From Aureobasidium sp. EXF-3400 (Eukaryota > Ascomycota > Dothideomycetes > Dothideales > Saccotheciaceae): 64,000 nucleotides of DNA. The DNA is taken from positions 248,001 to 312,000 of the forward strand of contig SWBL01000010.1 in NCBI GenBank assembly GCA_024195585.1, written 5' to 3'. Under the pieces are notes generated by a model. That model saw nothing but the letters and a program-made list of their open reading frames with translations. It was not told the origin of the DNA and did no database searches. Below, piece by piece: positions 30,101 through 40,727 of the stretch; position 1 is the first letter of the stretch, and each line of letters opens with the position of its first letter. Made by a program: the position numbers and the translations under genes.

Positions 30101-30605
30101 GAAGGAGGAGAAGAAGCACAAGCACGACCTCGAGAAGGCCGAGAAGCAACGTGAGAAGGAGGCCGACAGATCCGAGAAGGAAGCCGAGAAGGCTACCAAG
30201 GAGAACGAGCACCCCGAGAAGAAGCACCACGGTCTTCTCGGCTTCCTCCACCGCGACAAGAAGCACGAGCCCGAGGAGGACTTGCGTCAACAGGGTCGTC
30301 TTCAGGAAGCAGACATTGCCGCTCACGAGCGCCACCAACGCGAACTTGAAGCTCGCGCTGCTGAGGGCTCCATCCCTGCCGCAGGAGCTAGCTTCGAGCC
30401 TCCGCTTGAGGAGCAGAGAGAGCACTCTCTTGCTTCAGGCTCTGGATACTCTGGGATCGAGGAGAAGGGCCACCAGACCGTTTCTACCGATACCACTGGT
30501 CGTCACCGTCTGCACAAGGATCCTCCTGCTAGCCTTCAGAAGGAGCGTGATGTTGATCACCACCCTTACGGAGACAGCCACGGAGCCAATGTCCGTATTG
30601 CTTAA
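27195..30605 (+). CDS. very large glycine-rich repeat protein with charged coiled-coil tail, 1118 aa
   Basis: A 23-nt first exon (27195-27217, MDKLKKIF) is joined over a 54-bp intron to 27272-30605. Residues roughly 10-260 are Asn/Ser/Gln-rich. The middle then carries about eight copies of a unit opening with HHYGRDAAL (or HLGRDAAL), followed by GAGAGAAGLGAYE-type glycine/alanine segments. The DNA copies are near 27992, 28314, 28578, 28773 (with QSYGRDAAL), 29046, 29405, 29597 and 29823. A second motif, TSTFDPRSTNTxNVVDPNHDP, recurs between them. The last third is a Lys/Glu/His-rich coiled coil (about 905-1010) with the patch HHGLLGFLHRDKKHE. Glycine-zipper units suggest membrane contact or assembly. 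Similar ascomycete proteins are uncharacterised, and a stress or LEA-like role is a guess. Confidence 0.82.
27992..29880 (+). repeat. about eight copies of a GRDAALxGGAGAAGxGAYE unit
   Basis: The copies are spaced irregularly, 190-360 bp apart, and share a 60-70 bp core. They differ in whether HHYG, HHLG or QSYG opens the unit. Spacer motifs (TSTFDPRSTNT, VDPNHDPxLxxQ) also recur. Near-identical DNA in copies around 29050 and 29410 suggests recent duplication of at least that pair. Confidence 0.75.
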
Positions 30606-31533
30606 ACGATGTATGATCGATGGAACAGCGATGATGGGTTAGCTTTTAGTTCAGGAGTTTTATAATGCTTCTAGTCTTTTTCCGTAACGAAATACCTATG
30701 GTTATGATTGCAAATCTCTTTTGAAATCTCTTGGGTGTGCACAGTGGTAGTCGTTTAGAAGATGTGTTGCTTAGTACAGAGTATTTCTTTTATATGTCTT
30801 TTAATGGATCTTGCTCGCTTACACTACAACAGAGTCGTGCACTTCCAACATTCAAAACTTCACGATGTCATTGCAGATCGCGCAGCCAGAAGATCATTTA
30901 CGTTGGACAAGTTTCGGTGTCTCTGATGGTGGTTGCTGCTCCGTGATGCCCTTGGAACGAATGTATGTTGGACAATGAAGTTGGCAGGTGGGGGTCGACG
31001 AGGTAGAAAGTTGGAGAGGTGATGGACTACAGTATCAAAAAGAGCCGTATATCAAGGAACGATCATCCAGGTAGTAGGAAGCAGCGTCTAAGGTAGCGCC
31101 GCGAGTGCTTGAGCTTATTCAAATTAGCATTTGCAACATGGATGGTTATCCGCTAAATGACTCTCCCGAGACCTGAATGCGCAAAACAAACATTACAACC
31201 AACTTTTGATTTTTTTTTCATTCGCACTGTCTTTTATGGATACTCTAGCATTTGGATCATAAAGTGTTGATGTGCTTTCTTTCTTTTGGGTTCTGGCGGG
31301 TGATGGTCGTGCGAGAGACAGGGTGATGCCCTCGACGAAGCAGAATTTGAACAGAAAGGGCGCTGAATGTCGCACTGCTTGTCCCTCTATGCCCAATTCT
31401 GCGTGCGTCTGTATCTTCTCTTCGTCTCTTCTTCTCTGTGTCTTTATGCTGAAGTTGCTTTGTCTAGAGTGGTATGCAATTTTGCATTGACTTACTCTCT
31501 GTTGCATCTTGACTGTGTATGATCTCTGCTTGC
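30606..31533. other. 0.93 kb between convergent genes
   Basis: The 3' flanks of the repeat gene and LSm7 meet here. A T-run lies at 31209-31217. No gene was seen. Confidence 0.5.
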
Positions 31534-32229
31534 TCAGATGGCTGCAGCGCCTTCCTCCTCTGCTTGCTGCACAAAAGGATTTGCGATTTCTTCACTGCCG
31601 TCGAGGGGAGAGATGAGGACGAGGAGGGTGCCGCGGGCGACTAGGAGACCGAGGGGTCGGGAGGAGGTGTTGCCTTCGTCGTCTGGTTTTGGAGTTAGTC
31701 TTGAGTGTGCTTTATCTGTGACAGTCAAAGGAGAGGTTGATTGGTGAAAGGGAGATGCTGAGGTGGGGAAAGTGTCGGTAGAGTGGACGGGTGTTCGCTG
31801 CGCGCATACCTCTTGTGATTTCCTTGACATCGTCGAGGACGAGGTTCATGAGTTGATCATAGCCTTTGAGTGTTCCGGTGACTGTGAGTTGACGTTGTCA
31901 GCACATTTGTTGTCTCGTATCGTTATGCGTTAATTCTGCATATGTGGTATTGCCATATTCTTGCGAAGCTTCGTCTTTCTCTTTCTAGGATGTAGGGCGC
32001 AGAGCAACTCACCCTCTCTACCACCGCTGAATTTGACCTGGATTTCCTTATCCATGTACTTGTTCAAGTCCAGAATGTTCTCCTTCTTAGGGCGCGGTGT
32101 TTCCGAGTCGTTGTTGTTGTGCGATGAGTTGTTGTTGTTGGCGCCGCCGCGGTTACCTCCTCTTCCACCCCGGTTTCCACCTCTGTTTCCTCCTCGGTTG
32201 CCGCCTCTGAATTGACCGCGTTCTGACAT
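31534..32229 (-). CDS. LSM7: U6 snRNA-associated protein LSm7 with N-terminal RGG region, 145 aa
   Basis: The exons are 32013-32229, 31810-31881 and 31534-31682. The introns are 131 and 127 bp; the last uses a GACTAAC branch site and CCAG acceptor. Spliced, the Sm fold is complete: KKENILDLNKYMDKEIQVKFSGGREVTGTLKGYDQLMNLVLDDVKEITRDDEGN..., and Sm2 with GLLVARGTLLVLISPLDGSEEIANPF. LSm7 belongs to the LSm2-8 ring on U6 snRNA (splicing) and the LSm1-7 ring (mRNA decay). The first 40 residues are an added arginine-glycine tract of GGNRGG repeats, followed by an Asn/Ser linker. That region could bind RNA or be methylated. Confidence 0.93.
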
Positions 32230-33066
32230 TGTGTGGTTGGTGGTGTGTTGGATGTGAAAGATGAGTGGAGGTGGAATCTGACGTATTCAGCTGTGCAGAT
32301 GGCGGAGTTGAGCTCGGCGGAGAAGCGCGCAGCGGAGAGGAGCTAGAGGGAGGAAGGTGCGGTGCGGTGCGGTGGCCGAGGAAGGCGCGGTGAGAGGTCA
32401 ATGCAGCTTGGGTGTTCCGCTCCGCGATGGAGGCAGGTGCGCCTTTTTGTGGTGGACTTGCCGTGATAGCCTGATAATGACTTCGGAGGCGCAAAAGGCG
32501 TTTGGTGGATTGTCACCGGTAATCTGTCACTTGTAGAGCTTGTAGACTCGGTTCGTGGTACGCGTGTCAGATTGAGTTCGCATATACGTTCTTTCTGTTA
32601 TTTCCGAGAGAAGCACCTTCCTCTTAGGACCGTTTACACCGCTCCGCCGGCATGCGAGGGTGGCAGGAGGATACGCGGCCGGTGACGAATGCATACTGCA
32701 CGCTGGGTCCAGACTGAGACAGGCCAGCTACAGCCTGTTGCTTTCAGGAGACTGTTCCTGCCCCGGAGCAGATAGCTGGCAGACGGGAGACAGGCTGGTC
32801 AGACTGCCGAGCTTCCTGGCCGACCAATTGCTGCCAAGGCCCAGTCAGAGGCTTCGAAATAGACAGCGTGATGAGTGTTGGCGGCATTGGCGGCAGCAAC
32901 ACACAAATCCACCCGAACGGCCAACCAGCTGTACTTGTCCATCAAACACGCGCATACCAGAGTGATAAGGCCGTCGTTGTGTGAGCACCTGCACCCTCGA
33001 CCAAAGTCCAGCGTCCACCGCTGCCTGTCTCCCACCGCACACCACCCACCGCCGTCCGCGCTGACA
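32230..33066. other. divergent promoter between LSm7 and the zinc-cluster gene
   Basis: The region is 837 bp and GC-rich in its second half (32640-33060). No gene was recognised. Confidence 0.5.
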
Positions 33067-35076
33067 ATGTCCGAAGCCGCTCCGCCCACCGATTCCCGCG
33101 CAACGAGTATGTTCATACACCCACCACTCAAAGAAGTCACCAACTAACAACATGCAGCCAATCCTGCTGCAAAGCGCAAGAGGAGTCCCTCGCTGGCTCC
33201 ATACCAGCAGCCGGGAGTCGCATCTCAGAACAAGGCGCCTAAGACGAACAATGTGAGCAGCCAGCTGCAGATCAACTATATCGCTAGGCAATGTATCGAC
33301 GATCTGCCCTTTATCTCAAAGGAAGACACGCTTCCTGGCATTCTGGAGACGCTATCGTCGTACACTCAGGTCCTGGATCGTCATGAGTCGCTGGCCAGTA
33401 ATCTCGGTGCTCGTCCTCTCGGTCCAATCCTTATCAAGCGCTTCGAACGCTGCTTCGATGCGCCTCCGCGAGTCATCGCCTCACACTCGCACGCCGGAGG
33501 GTCTGACCTCCCTCAGGTGACCTGGCTGGATGTCGTGCACTTTGCACAGGCCCACCCTTCGCAGTTCACCCTGTCGACGTTCAGCGAAGGCCGCCGTGTA
33601 TGCCAGTTCTACTATCCACAAAGACAAGTGCGCGTGCAGATCTCCGAGGAAGACTACCTCTTCATTAACAGTGGAAGATGTCAGGATCTGATTCCACCAC
33701 TCCCAATCTGGGAGGACGAAGAGAAAGAGGTGGCCACATGCGAGCTCGTCGAGAAGGCTTTGAGAGATATGACTGCCGCTGCCGATTCGGTCGCTGCTCG
33801 TACCCGTCAACTGGCCCATCGCCTCAAGGGGAGGAGAATGGCCATTCTTGAACGCAGGTCTGCCGAAGAGTCGCACAATCACCAAGTCCAGCAGCAAGCT
33901 CTACACCCGTCCTTTGTCTCGGTCAACAACGTGTCCAACCAGCAGCCACCCATCCAGCAGCCTCAACAGCAGCAGCCCATGTCTCCTGAGAAGGTCGATC
34001 CTGCCCTGCACATCCGCAACGACCTGCTCAAACACTTCCAATCTCTGCCCAAACAAGTCCCTCAACAACCCGACAATCGTCGCATCTCATCCGTCCCGCA
34101 ACAACCACAATCACCTCCATTCCAGACGCCGCAAAACTTCAATCACCACCCCCGACCGGCCCTCGAGTCGACATCTACTTCAGTTTCTCCCGTACCCACT
34201 ACCGTCGCCGCCCTCGCAGCCGCCGCTGCAGCCCAAGCCTCCCACTACACTCGTGACGAATCACCCCAATCCCAACCGCGCCACAACTTTTCCAAGCCTC
34301 TGCCGCCGTCGCAAGAGGTATCGCAACCCTATCGCGCAATCTGTCAATCCCACATGGAGAGCCTCCCTCGTGGTTCTCGCATCATGCCACCATGCGACCG
34401 CTGCAGACGCCTGAAAATGGATTGTCTCAAGAACCTCTCTTCCTGCGGTGGATGCACTAAGAAACACGCCAGATGCCACTGGAAAGAAGTTTCCCGTCAA
34501 GAAGTACAGGGACTAGAAGGCTTTGAAGATGCAGAAAGAATGGCTTCTGAGTATGCAAATGGCACCAGGAGATTCAGTGTCGAATACGCTGCTAGCGACA
34601 CGAGTATGGATGTAGATGCCAGAAGCCCTTTTGATTATCCTTCCCACACTGCGGCTACCACGCCTGGTGCCTTGAATGGTCCTGGATTTGCTCGCCCTGC
34701 AGCTGCATACCCTGATGTGCCACAACAGCAACCGTATCCACCGCCCCAGCCGCCTCAACCGCAACCCTACGAAGATGGCTATCGCAGTCAAAGTACTGTT
34801 CAACGACCACCGTTCCCAGAAGACTTGACTCAGCAACAACAGCAGCAGCAGCAAGATCGCACAATGGATCTACTGCGCGTACTCGGCAATCACGATAATG
34901 GTGCTTCCCCCACTCCTGCAGTTGGCACAACCACGACCATTGATCAGCAAAACAGAAACAACGGAGCCTTTAGATCGAGTTTCACACCTGTTGAACCAGC
35001 TGTGGGAGCAACGAACGGACAAGCACCTCCCCAAGAACAAGCAACCGGGACTGTCGATCAAGGCCAAAGAGTCTAG
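33067..35076 (+). CDS. regulator with internal Zn2Cys6 cluster, 652 aa, two exons
   Basis: A 40-nt first exon (33067-33106, MSEAAPPTDSRAT) is joined by a 51-bp intron (GTATGT, CAACTAAC branch, CAG) to 33158-35076. The N-terminal third is a conserved, folded region with INYIARQCIDDLPFISKEDTL and LPIWEDEEKEVATCELVEKALRDMT, then a helix of Arg-rich sequence. A Gln/Pro-rich middle follows. The six-cysteine zinc cluster appears only at about residues 424-451 (CDRCRRLKMDC...CGGCTKKHARC, CX2CX6CX6CX2CX6C). The C-terminus is Gln/Pro-rich with a polyglutamine run near 34830. Placement of the cluster so far into the protein is unusual, but I have seen it in some conserved fungal regulators. Confidence 0.88.
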
Positions 35077-35640
35077 AATACTCGTCCGACGCAAGTCAGA
35101 GGCGCAGTACTTAGAACTGTGGCCGAGGGAGCAAAAGCACCGATAGTAGTAAAGGAAGAGGAGGTGCAGCAAAAAGAGAAGGACAAGGAAAAGGAGAAAG
35201 AGGAGGAAAATTACCAAGAAAGACATCGCAGAAGAACCAGAAGATCCTCGCAGAGATATCCTTCTTCTCCTGAGCTGGGCGAAGTGTACAATCGGCAAAG
35301 GCACAGGCAAGGCGAAAGGATTTTGATCTTTTTTCGGATTGCAGGTGGAAACGGAAGGGTTGGAAGGAAGAAGAGTGCAAGATATTGTCAGGGGATTTAC
35401 GGATTGTGGGCTTCTTGGTCATTCTTTTGTTTCTGGAGCGAGGGGGTCATTCCTACCTTGAGTGTATTCTTTTCGTTTAAAGGCGTGTTTGAGAGAAGTA
35501 TTGAGATTAGCGATCACTTGTATCAGGGATTAAGCACAAAGATACAAACATTACCCTCAAAGCATCTATAATTGCAAAAAGTGCAAAATCATCTCCAATC
35601 CGCAAGACTACAAACACGCCTTGACTCTGCATATGCTCAA
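35077..35640. other. intergenic between convergent genes
   Basis: A long purine-rich tract (35125-35255) follows the zinc-cluster gene. The open frame through it has low-complexity composition and no support as a gene. Confidence 0.5.
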
Positions 35641-38196
35641 TCAAAAAACCATACTTTCCTCTTCCTCTTCACTCTCCACCCTCCCCTCTCCCTCTCCACT
35701 TCTAAACCCCTCAAGATCAAGAACCTTCCATTTACTCTTTCCTTCCTCCACAACAACACAATTTCTTCTTTTCTTCCTGCCATTTGTGATCAACCATTTA
35801 GGTATCCATCCCTCTTCAAACACATGCGCTACAAAGCCTCCTTCAAAAAGTTCCTCCATGCTCCTCCATTGACTTCTAGCTCTATTGCTAGAATCAAAGT
35901 CAGGAGAAGAGGAACAGCGATAAGGTAAACACAGCAAATAGTTCTCGCCCTCATGACAAAACAAACACAAAAAGGTTTCATCGTCGAGGAATTTCAGAGC
36001 CGAGATCGTTGATGGTGTAGACGAGGATGGTAGGATGATTTGTCGCCATCCGTTGCCCTCACTTCCATCTAGCTCTTTGTGTTGATGCCACAGTGCTAAT
36101 TCGCAGACTTCGGTTTGCGGTTGGTAGGTAGGTTGTGTAGGGGCACCAATGACGTAGGTTGCGAAAGCACCAGGGGAGGTTTCTAGCATGCGTATGTCGA
36201 GGTAGGGGAGGATGCAGGGTGTTACTTTGGTCCTGCATTCGATGTCTTGAGTGCGAGGTCTGGAGCTTTGGTGCCAGAGGGAAATGTGGTGGTGGGCGGA
36301 TTTGCAGACGTTGCTGAGGTGGGAACTCCATAGGTGGAGGGAGAGTAGAGGTTCGGTGTCTGAGGTCTGAGAGTTGATTCTGGAGTTGTGGATGCAGGTG
36401 ATAAGGTCTTTTGGTGTTGGTTGTTGGGAGCTATCAATCGAGGGAGTGGAGAAGATTATGGCTTTTAGTCGACTTTTGGTCAAGCCACCCTCTAGATATG
36501 CAAGTGTGTTCGGGAGATCCAGTTGTGGTGTTTCTCGCTCAGCCATATCTTTCGCGCTCACAGACTCTGGGTCTGCGGCAGCGAGATCGATTTGGTGTCG
36601 TAGCCATCTCGAGAATGCACGGAATTGGCGCTGCTCGGTGCCTAGTATCTGTATTGTTTCATGAACGAGGAGCTGAAGTGATGACAAGGTCGACAGGATA
36701 GAAGTGAAGGCCTCTGGCGGTACATTAAAGTGTGGCGTGTTAGAGTAGTATCGAGCGAGACCTCGAAGATTCGTTGCAACAACAGCACTCCGTTCGAGAA
36801 CAGGAAGCAGATTCGTATGTAGGATCTTGGAGAGTTCGTTGTAAAGCGTGGTCATGGCGTGATCCCACCGTTTGTGACCGCGCTCAGCTAGTTCGTCACG
36901 TAGCCATTCCAAGATCGTTGGTGTGAAGTTTCCAGTCATGGCGAGGTGATATAAGTTGTCTTCCAAGACACCTTCGCCCTTCTCTTCCAATGTTTCATTG
37001 ACGTTTTCCATGAACCGAGAGGGAAGGTTGGTGTGAGTAGTCCAATCGCTCTTTGCCGACACAATGCTGCAAGATATGTATCCGCACAAGTCTCGAAGCT
37101 GTGCTGTCCGCGAGACAATCAGGTGCAGATGTGATCCTCCAGACGACATTAGGGGTACGTCGAACAGAGTGATATGGAGATTCTTGAGGCCTTGGTTGTC
37201 TCCCTCCGATGCTTCTTCATCACGCTCTGCTCGTAAGATAGCGTGGTGCTTTGATCGAGGATGTGATGTGTACATGAGAGGTATCAGAGAGTGTGGCGTC
37301 TCATCGTCCTCCTCCATAGGCCACATGATACCCTCGCCAGGGAAGTCTGGTGTGTATTTGATCTCGAGAATGTCATCGACAGTAACTCGGTTTCTACCAC
37401 CTGAATGCCCAACAAACATGACATCAGCCGCTAATCGATCTTTCCTCTGCATAGAGTCGAAGTAATCGTCTAGAGCTGCTTGAGTAGCAAACATGTCGTA
37501 TTTTCCACTAGCAGTGTGTCGAGTAGGAATTGGACTGAGGCGAGGCAGTATAGATTCCACATCGAGGAAAGCCAGTTGACGAGGCAGGTCTTTCAATAAT
37601 GCTTCTTGTCCTTGTGTCTCTAGATCGTCTTCGTCGTCTGCGAGTGACCTTTCGCTCGGATCCAGTCCGAGACGACTCCACAAATCGTTGATCATCGATT
37701 GATCCAGAGCAGGCTTCGAAGGTTTCTTCGGTTCCACGGTCTCTTGTGTCAACACTGTGCCCCAACCTAGACAGGTAATCTCACCCCTATCGGTCTTTGA
37801 TTTGGGATTTGCAGCATCAATGCTGAATGGATCATCACCACCATGTCGAATGATTTTTCCAGTTTCTCCAGAGACAATATCCACGAAACCAGTATTGAGA
37901 GCTACAGCCAAGCATTTACCTGTGATTGTGTCAATTGCAGCACAAGCGTCAAAGATTCACAACAACCAACCATCACGTATCCATTCGAGACCAACGATGA
38001 TTGTGGATGGAGTTTTTCGCTTGACCACAAAAGCTCGTTGACCGCCGATACGATAGACTTCGATCACTTCGTCCTGTGTGACAACCGCGAGTAGATCGGT
38101 CCGGGGACAATAGGCGAGAAGATGAGGTTTGATGGTATACGAAAGAGCCTTTTCTGACTGCAACGGAAGGCGATGCTCTTCGTCCATCTTCATCAA
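35641..38196 (-). CDS. APC4: anaphase-promoting complex subunit 4, 834 aa, two exons
   Basis: The exons are 37971-38196 and 35641-37919, with a 51-bp intron. I chose the GTTGGT donor because it gives EWIRDGKCLAVAL, a typical WD-repeat strand; a nearby GTGATG donor would also keep the phase. The N-terminal WD40 segment reads LLAYCPRTDLLAVVTQDEVIEVYRI. The long helical APC4 domain includes LAMTGNFTPTILEWLRDELAERGHKRWDHAM and LLPVLERSAVVATNLRGLARYY, which is diagnostic. APC4 is a scaffold of the APC/C ubiquitin ligase that drives exit from mitosis. The C-terminus is acidic (EEEEESMVF). Two alternative starts (M1, M2) lie within 3 codons. Confidence 0.9.
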
Positions 38197-38483
38197 TCAC
38201 TCGGTTTCGGAATCGTCAAAATATGACGCGAGGTTGAGAATGCAAAAGCGAACGACAATGGTTGCTTGAAACCGATGGTTGTTTACCTCAAAAGTCCAAT
38301 GTCTTGGCGGCTTCAGATGGCAGTCGCGATACATCAAGAGCAGTTAGGAGGCTAGACGACCGATACACAAGATCACAGAAGAAAAGGCAACATGAAAAAC
38401 AGATGTTCATGTTCTGGGACAATGGCCAATACTCGTTCGCTTTTCGTGACACAATCTAATTACGCCTAACCGACCATACACCC

Positions 38484-40182
38484 TTACACAACCATGTATC
38501 CATCTGCCACAGATTTGATATCCTTTGAGAAAGAAATGTCCTGGCCCATATTCAAAAGAGTTACCGACGAAACCTGGGAGACAATCAGTACAAGATAATA
38601 GAAATTAGAAAGAGCTAAACTTACGTCGACCTCAACATATGGCCTGGTCTTTGCGAAGCTGACGCTCATAGGGAAGAACTCGGCTTCACTCTCTGCTTGA
38701 GCCTCAAATTCGAAGCTGCCAGTGGCATTGGTGTCATCCACATCACCGATGGTCCAGTCAATGCTATCGCCAGAAACCTCATACACAGCATCAAAGCTGG
38801 AGACAGACGGCTCGCTTGTTTGGTATGGTATCGAAACGGTAACATCGTTGAGAGCATCTCCACCGGTGAGTTCGTATTCGAGAGTAATGTTGTACGTGCC
38901 AGAGCCAGTCTCATTCACCCAAGCAGTGAAAGTAATGGGAGGGTCACTAATGTCTTCAGCCTTTGCAGCCAATCTCCAGCGCATGACACCAATCGAGTTG
39001 TTTGCCGGGAATCCCTTTGATGTGTCTGTGAGTTGGATGATCTTGTCATTCTTGAAGACAGCCTTGTCGACCTTGGGGTGAGAGTTGAGTTGTGCGCCAC
39101 GAATGTCACCCAATGCAAGGGCGAGCTGGACTTGTGTGAGGGAAGGATCGGTGATGCGGAGTTGGAGGTCGCCCTTGACTTCGAATGACTCGAGGGAACC
39201 CTCTCGGCTGAGCTTGGCTGAGATTGTTTCGGCGACTGTGATGTGAAGGCCCTCGCGATCTGACGAGGCAGCGGTGGGGGCGGCGGCTTGAACGGGAGCG
39301 CTGACAGCAGGAGCTGAAGGTACGAGAGGAGCCTCTGCCTCTGGACCAAGATCGCCACGGACTTGCTCGAACATGGATGTCGTCTTTGTCTTCTTTCCGA
39401 GCTGCATACCCTTGGCGCGGGCAGGGAGCGACTTTTGGAAGGACTTGTTCTTCTCGGCGTTGTAAGAGTCGTAGGTATCGGTGACGGCGGGCTGAGTGGG
39501 CGGCGGGGTGTAGGTGGGATATGAGGGAGCGCTGGGCATGTTGGAACGACCGGAGCGAGTGGCTTCCTTGCGCTGCATCTCGAGTTGCTTGGCCTTTCTC
39601 TTGCGCTCCTCGGTGGCTTCGAGTTCCTTGTTCTAAAAAGTGTGTAAGCATGGGATATTCAGAAAAGACACTTGGGTGGCGTACTCTTGAAATGATGTCC
39701 TGGATACGCTCCTCGTGCGACTCCATATCCAGGAAAGTCTTGATCTGACTCAGGGTGAGGTTCTCGCGGTAGCCCTGAGTGACCAGCTCGTCAAATGCGC
39801 TCAGAAGCTCAAAAGCATTGCGCAGGATCTCGCGCTCGTCCAGACTTCTGCAGATGCTGGTGACGACTTGGGCGAAGAGGTGTAGCGAGTCGATGTCCTG
39901 AAGAATGTTGGATTGGCGGTTGGTGATGAGGACCATGTATAGCTCGTCCAGGGGCTGGTAAACGAAGCGGACATTGTCTTGCTCGACGGTTGTGTGCTGG
40001 GTACCGCTATCGGTAAGCTTGGGAAGGGAAGCCAGAAGACCTTCGATTCTCGATCGCTGCATCTCGCGGAACTGGCGAGACAGGACGGCCTTGCCGCCGC
40101 GCGTGCAGATGGATGCTGCCAGAACAACCTATACCATTGCGTTAGTTGGGGGATTCGAGTACGAGACTTGTTCAAATACCAT
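38484..40182 (-). CDS. RET2: coatomer subunit delta, 514 aa, four exons
   Basis: The exons are 40180-40182, 39685-40128, 38625-39632 and 38484-38573. The first coding exon is just the ATG; a 51-bp intron with a CTAAC branch site follows at once. Spliced, the protein begins M-VVLAASICTRGGKAVLSRQFREM, the conserved delta-COP start, followed by the longin-like N-domain. A linker with ELEATEERKRKAKQLEMQRKEA and KGMQLGKK comes next. Then comes the C-terminal mu-homology domain (EVKGDLQLRITDPSLTQVQLAL, NSIGVMRWRL) ending in KDIKSVADGYMVV. Delta-COP is part of the COPI coat for Golgi-to-ER transport. All phases match. Confidence 0.95.
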
Positions 40183-40727
40183 TGTGTCGGCAAAGGGATT
40201 GAAGAGGCGTGAGAGTGAAGACTCGACAGAAAGAGTGGCAGAAAATGGTATAGCTCGTTGCTATTCGGACCTTAGTTGTCCTCTCCTGGAACTTCCCCAC
40301 GCTTTCGCGTCTCCTGCCTGGCCATTCGTTGTTTCCCTGCCAAGCCTCACCGCGGCCACTCCCGCCCACCGCTCCGCTCGCACTCGCGCTTGCACTCACG
40401 GGCTGGCCGTTTTCGTCCTTTCAACCTCTGCTGCCTGACTGCAGCTTTCTTCTTTCTAACCAACATTGCGCAACGCATTCCAACATCGACCTGTAATTTC
40501 ACACGCACTGCATACGTCGACAGTATCATCATACTGTCAATACTGTCTCGCAAGTCTTGCAAAGAGTCTGACACGCTGTCGCCAACAAGACGCTGTGCAT
40601 GTGCACTGTGGCAAGCCGCTAGCTCACGTTCCACCACTCTTACTCCTTTGGCATTCCTTTGTCCTCTGCGCACAACACCCAGCCCCCTTGCCGATTTCTA
40701 GTATCACCACCTTCCTCATCAGCCGTC
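40183..40727. other. divergent promoter region
   Basis: The region lies between coatomer delta and the acidic-protein gene. It is C/T-rich toward 40700. No gene was seen. Confidence 0.5.

Noticed and set aside
29430..30425. 331-codon open frame on the minus strand
   Set aside because: It is exactly antisense to the repeat gene, and its Leu/Val-rich sequence mirrors the Lys/Glu-rich codons of the sense strand.
35119..35571. 150-codon plus-strand frame after the zinc-cluster gene
   Set aside because: Starts in a purine-rich low-complexity tract and lacks any domain. It is more likely 3' flank.
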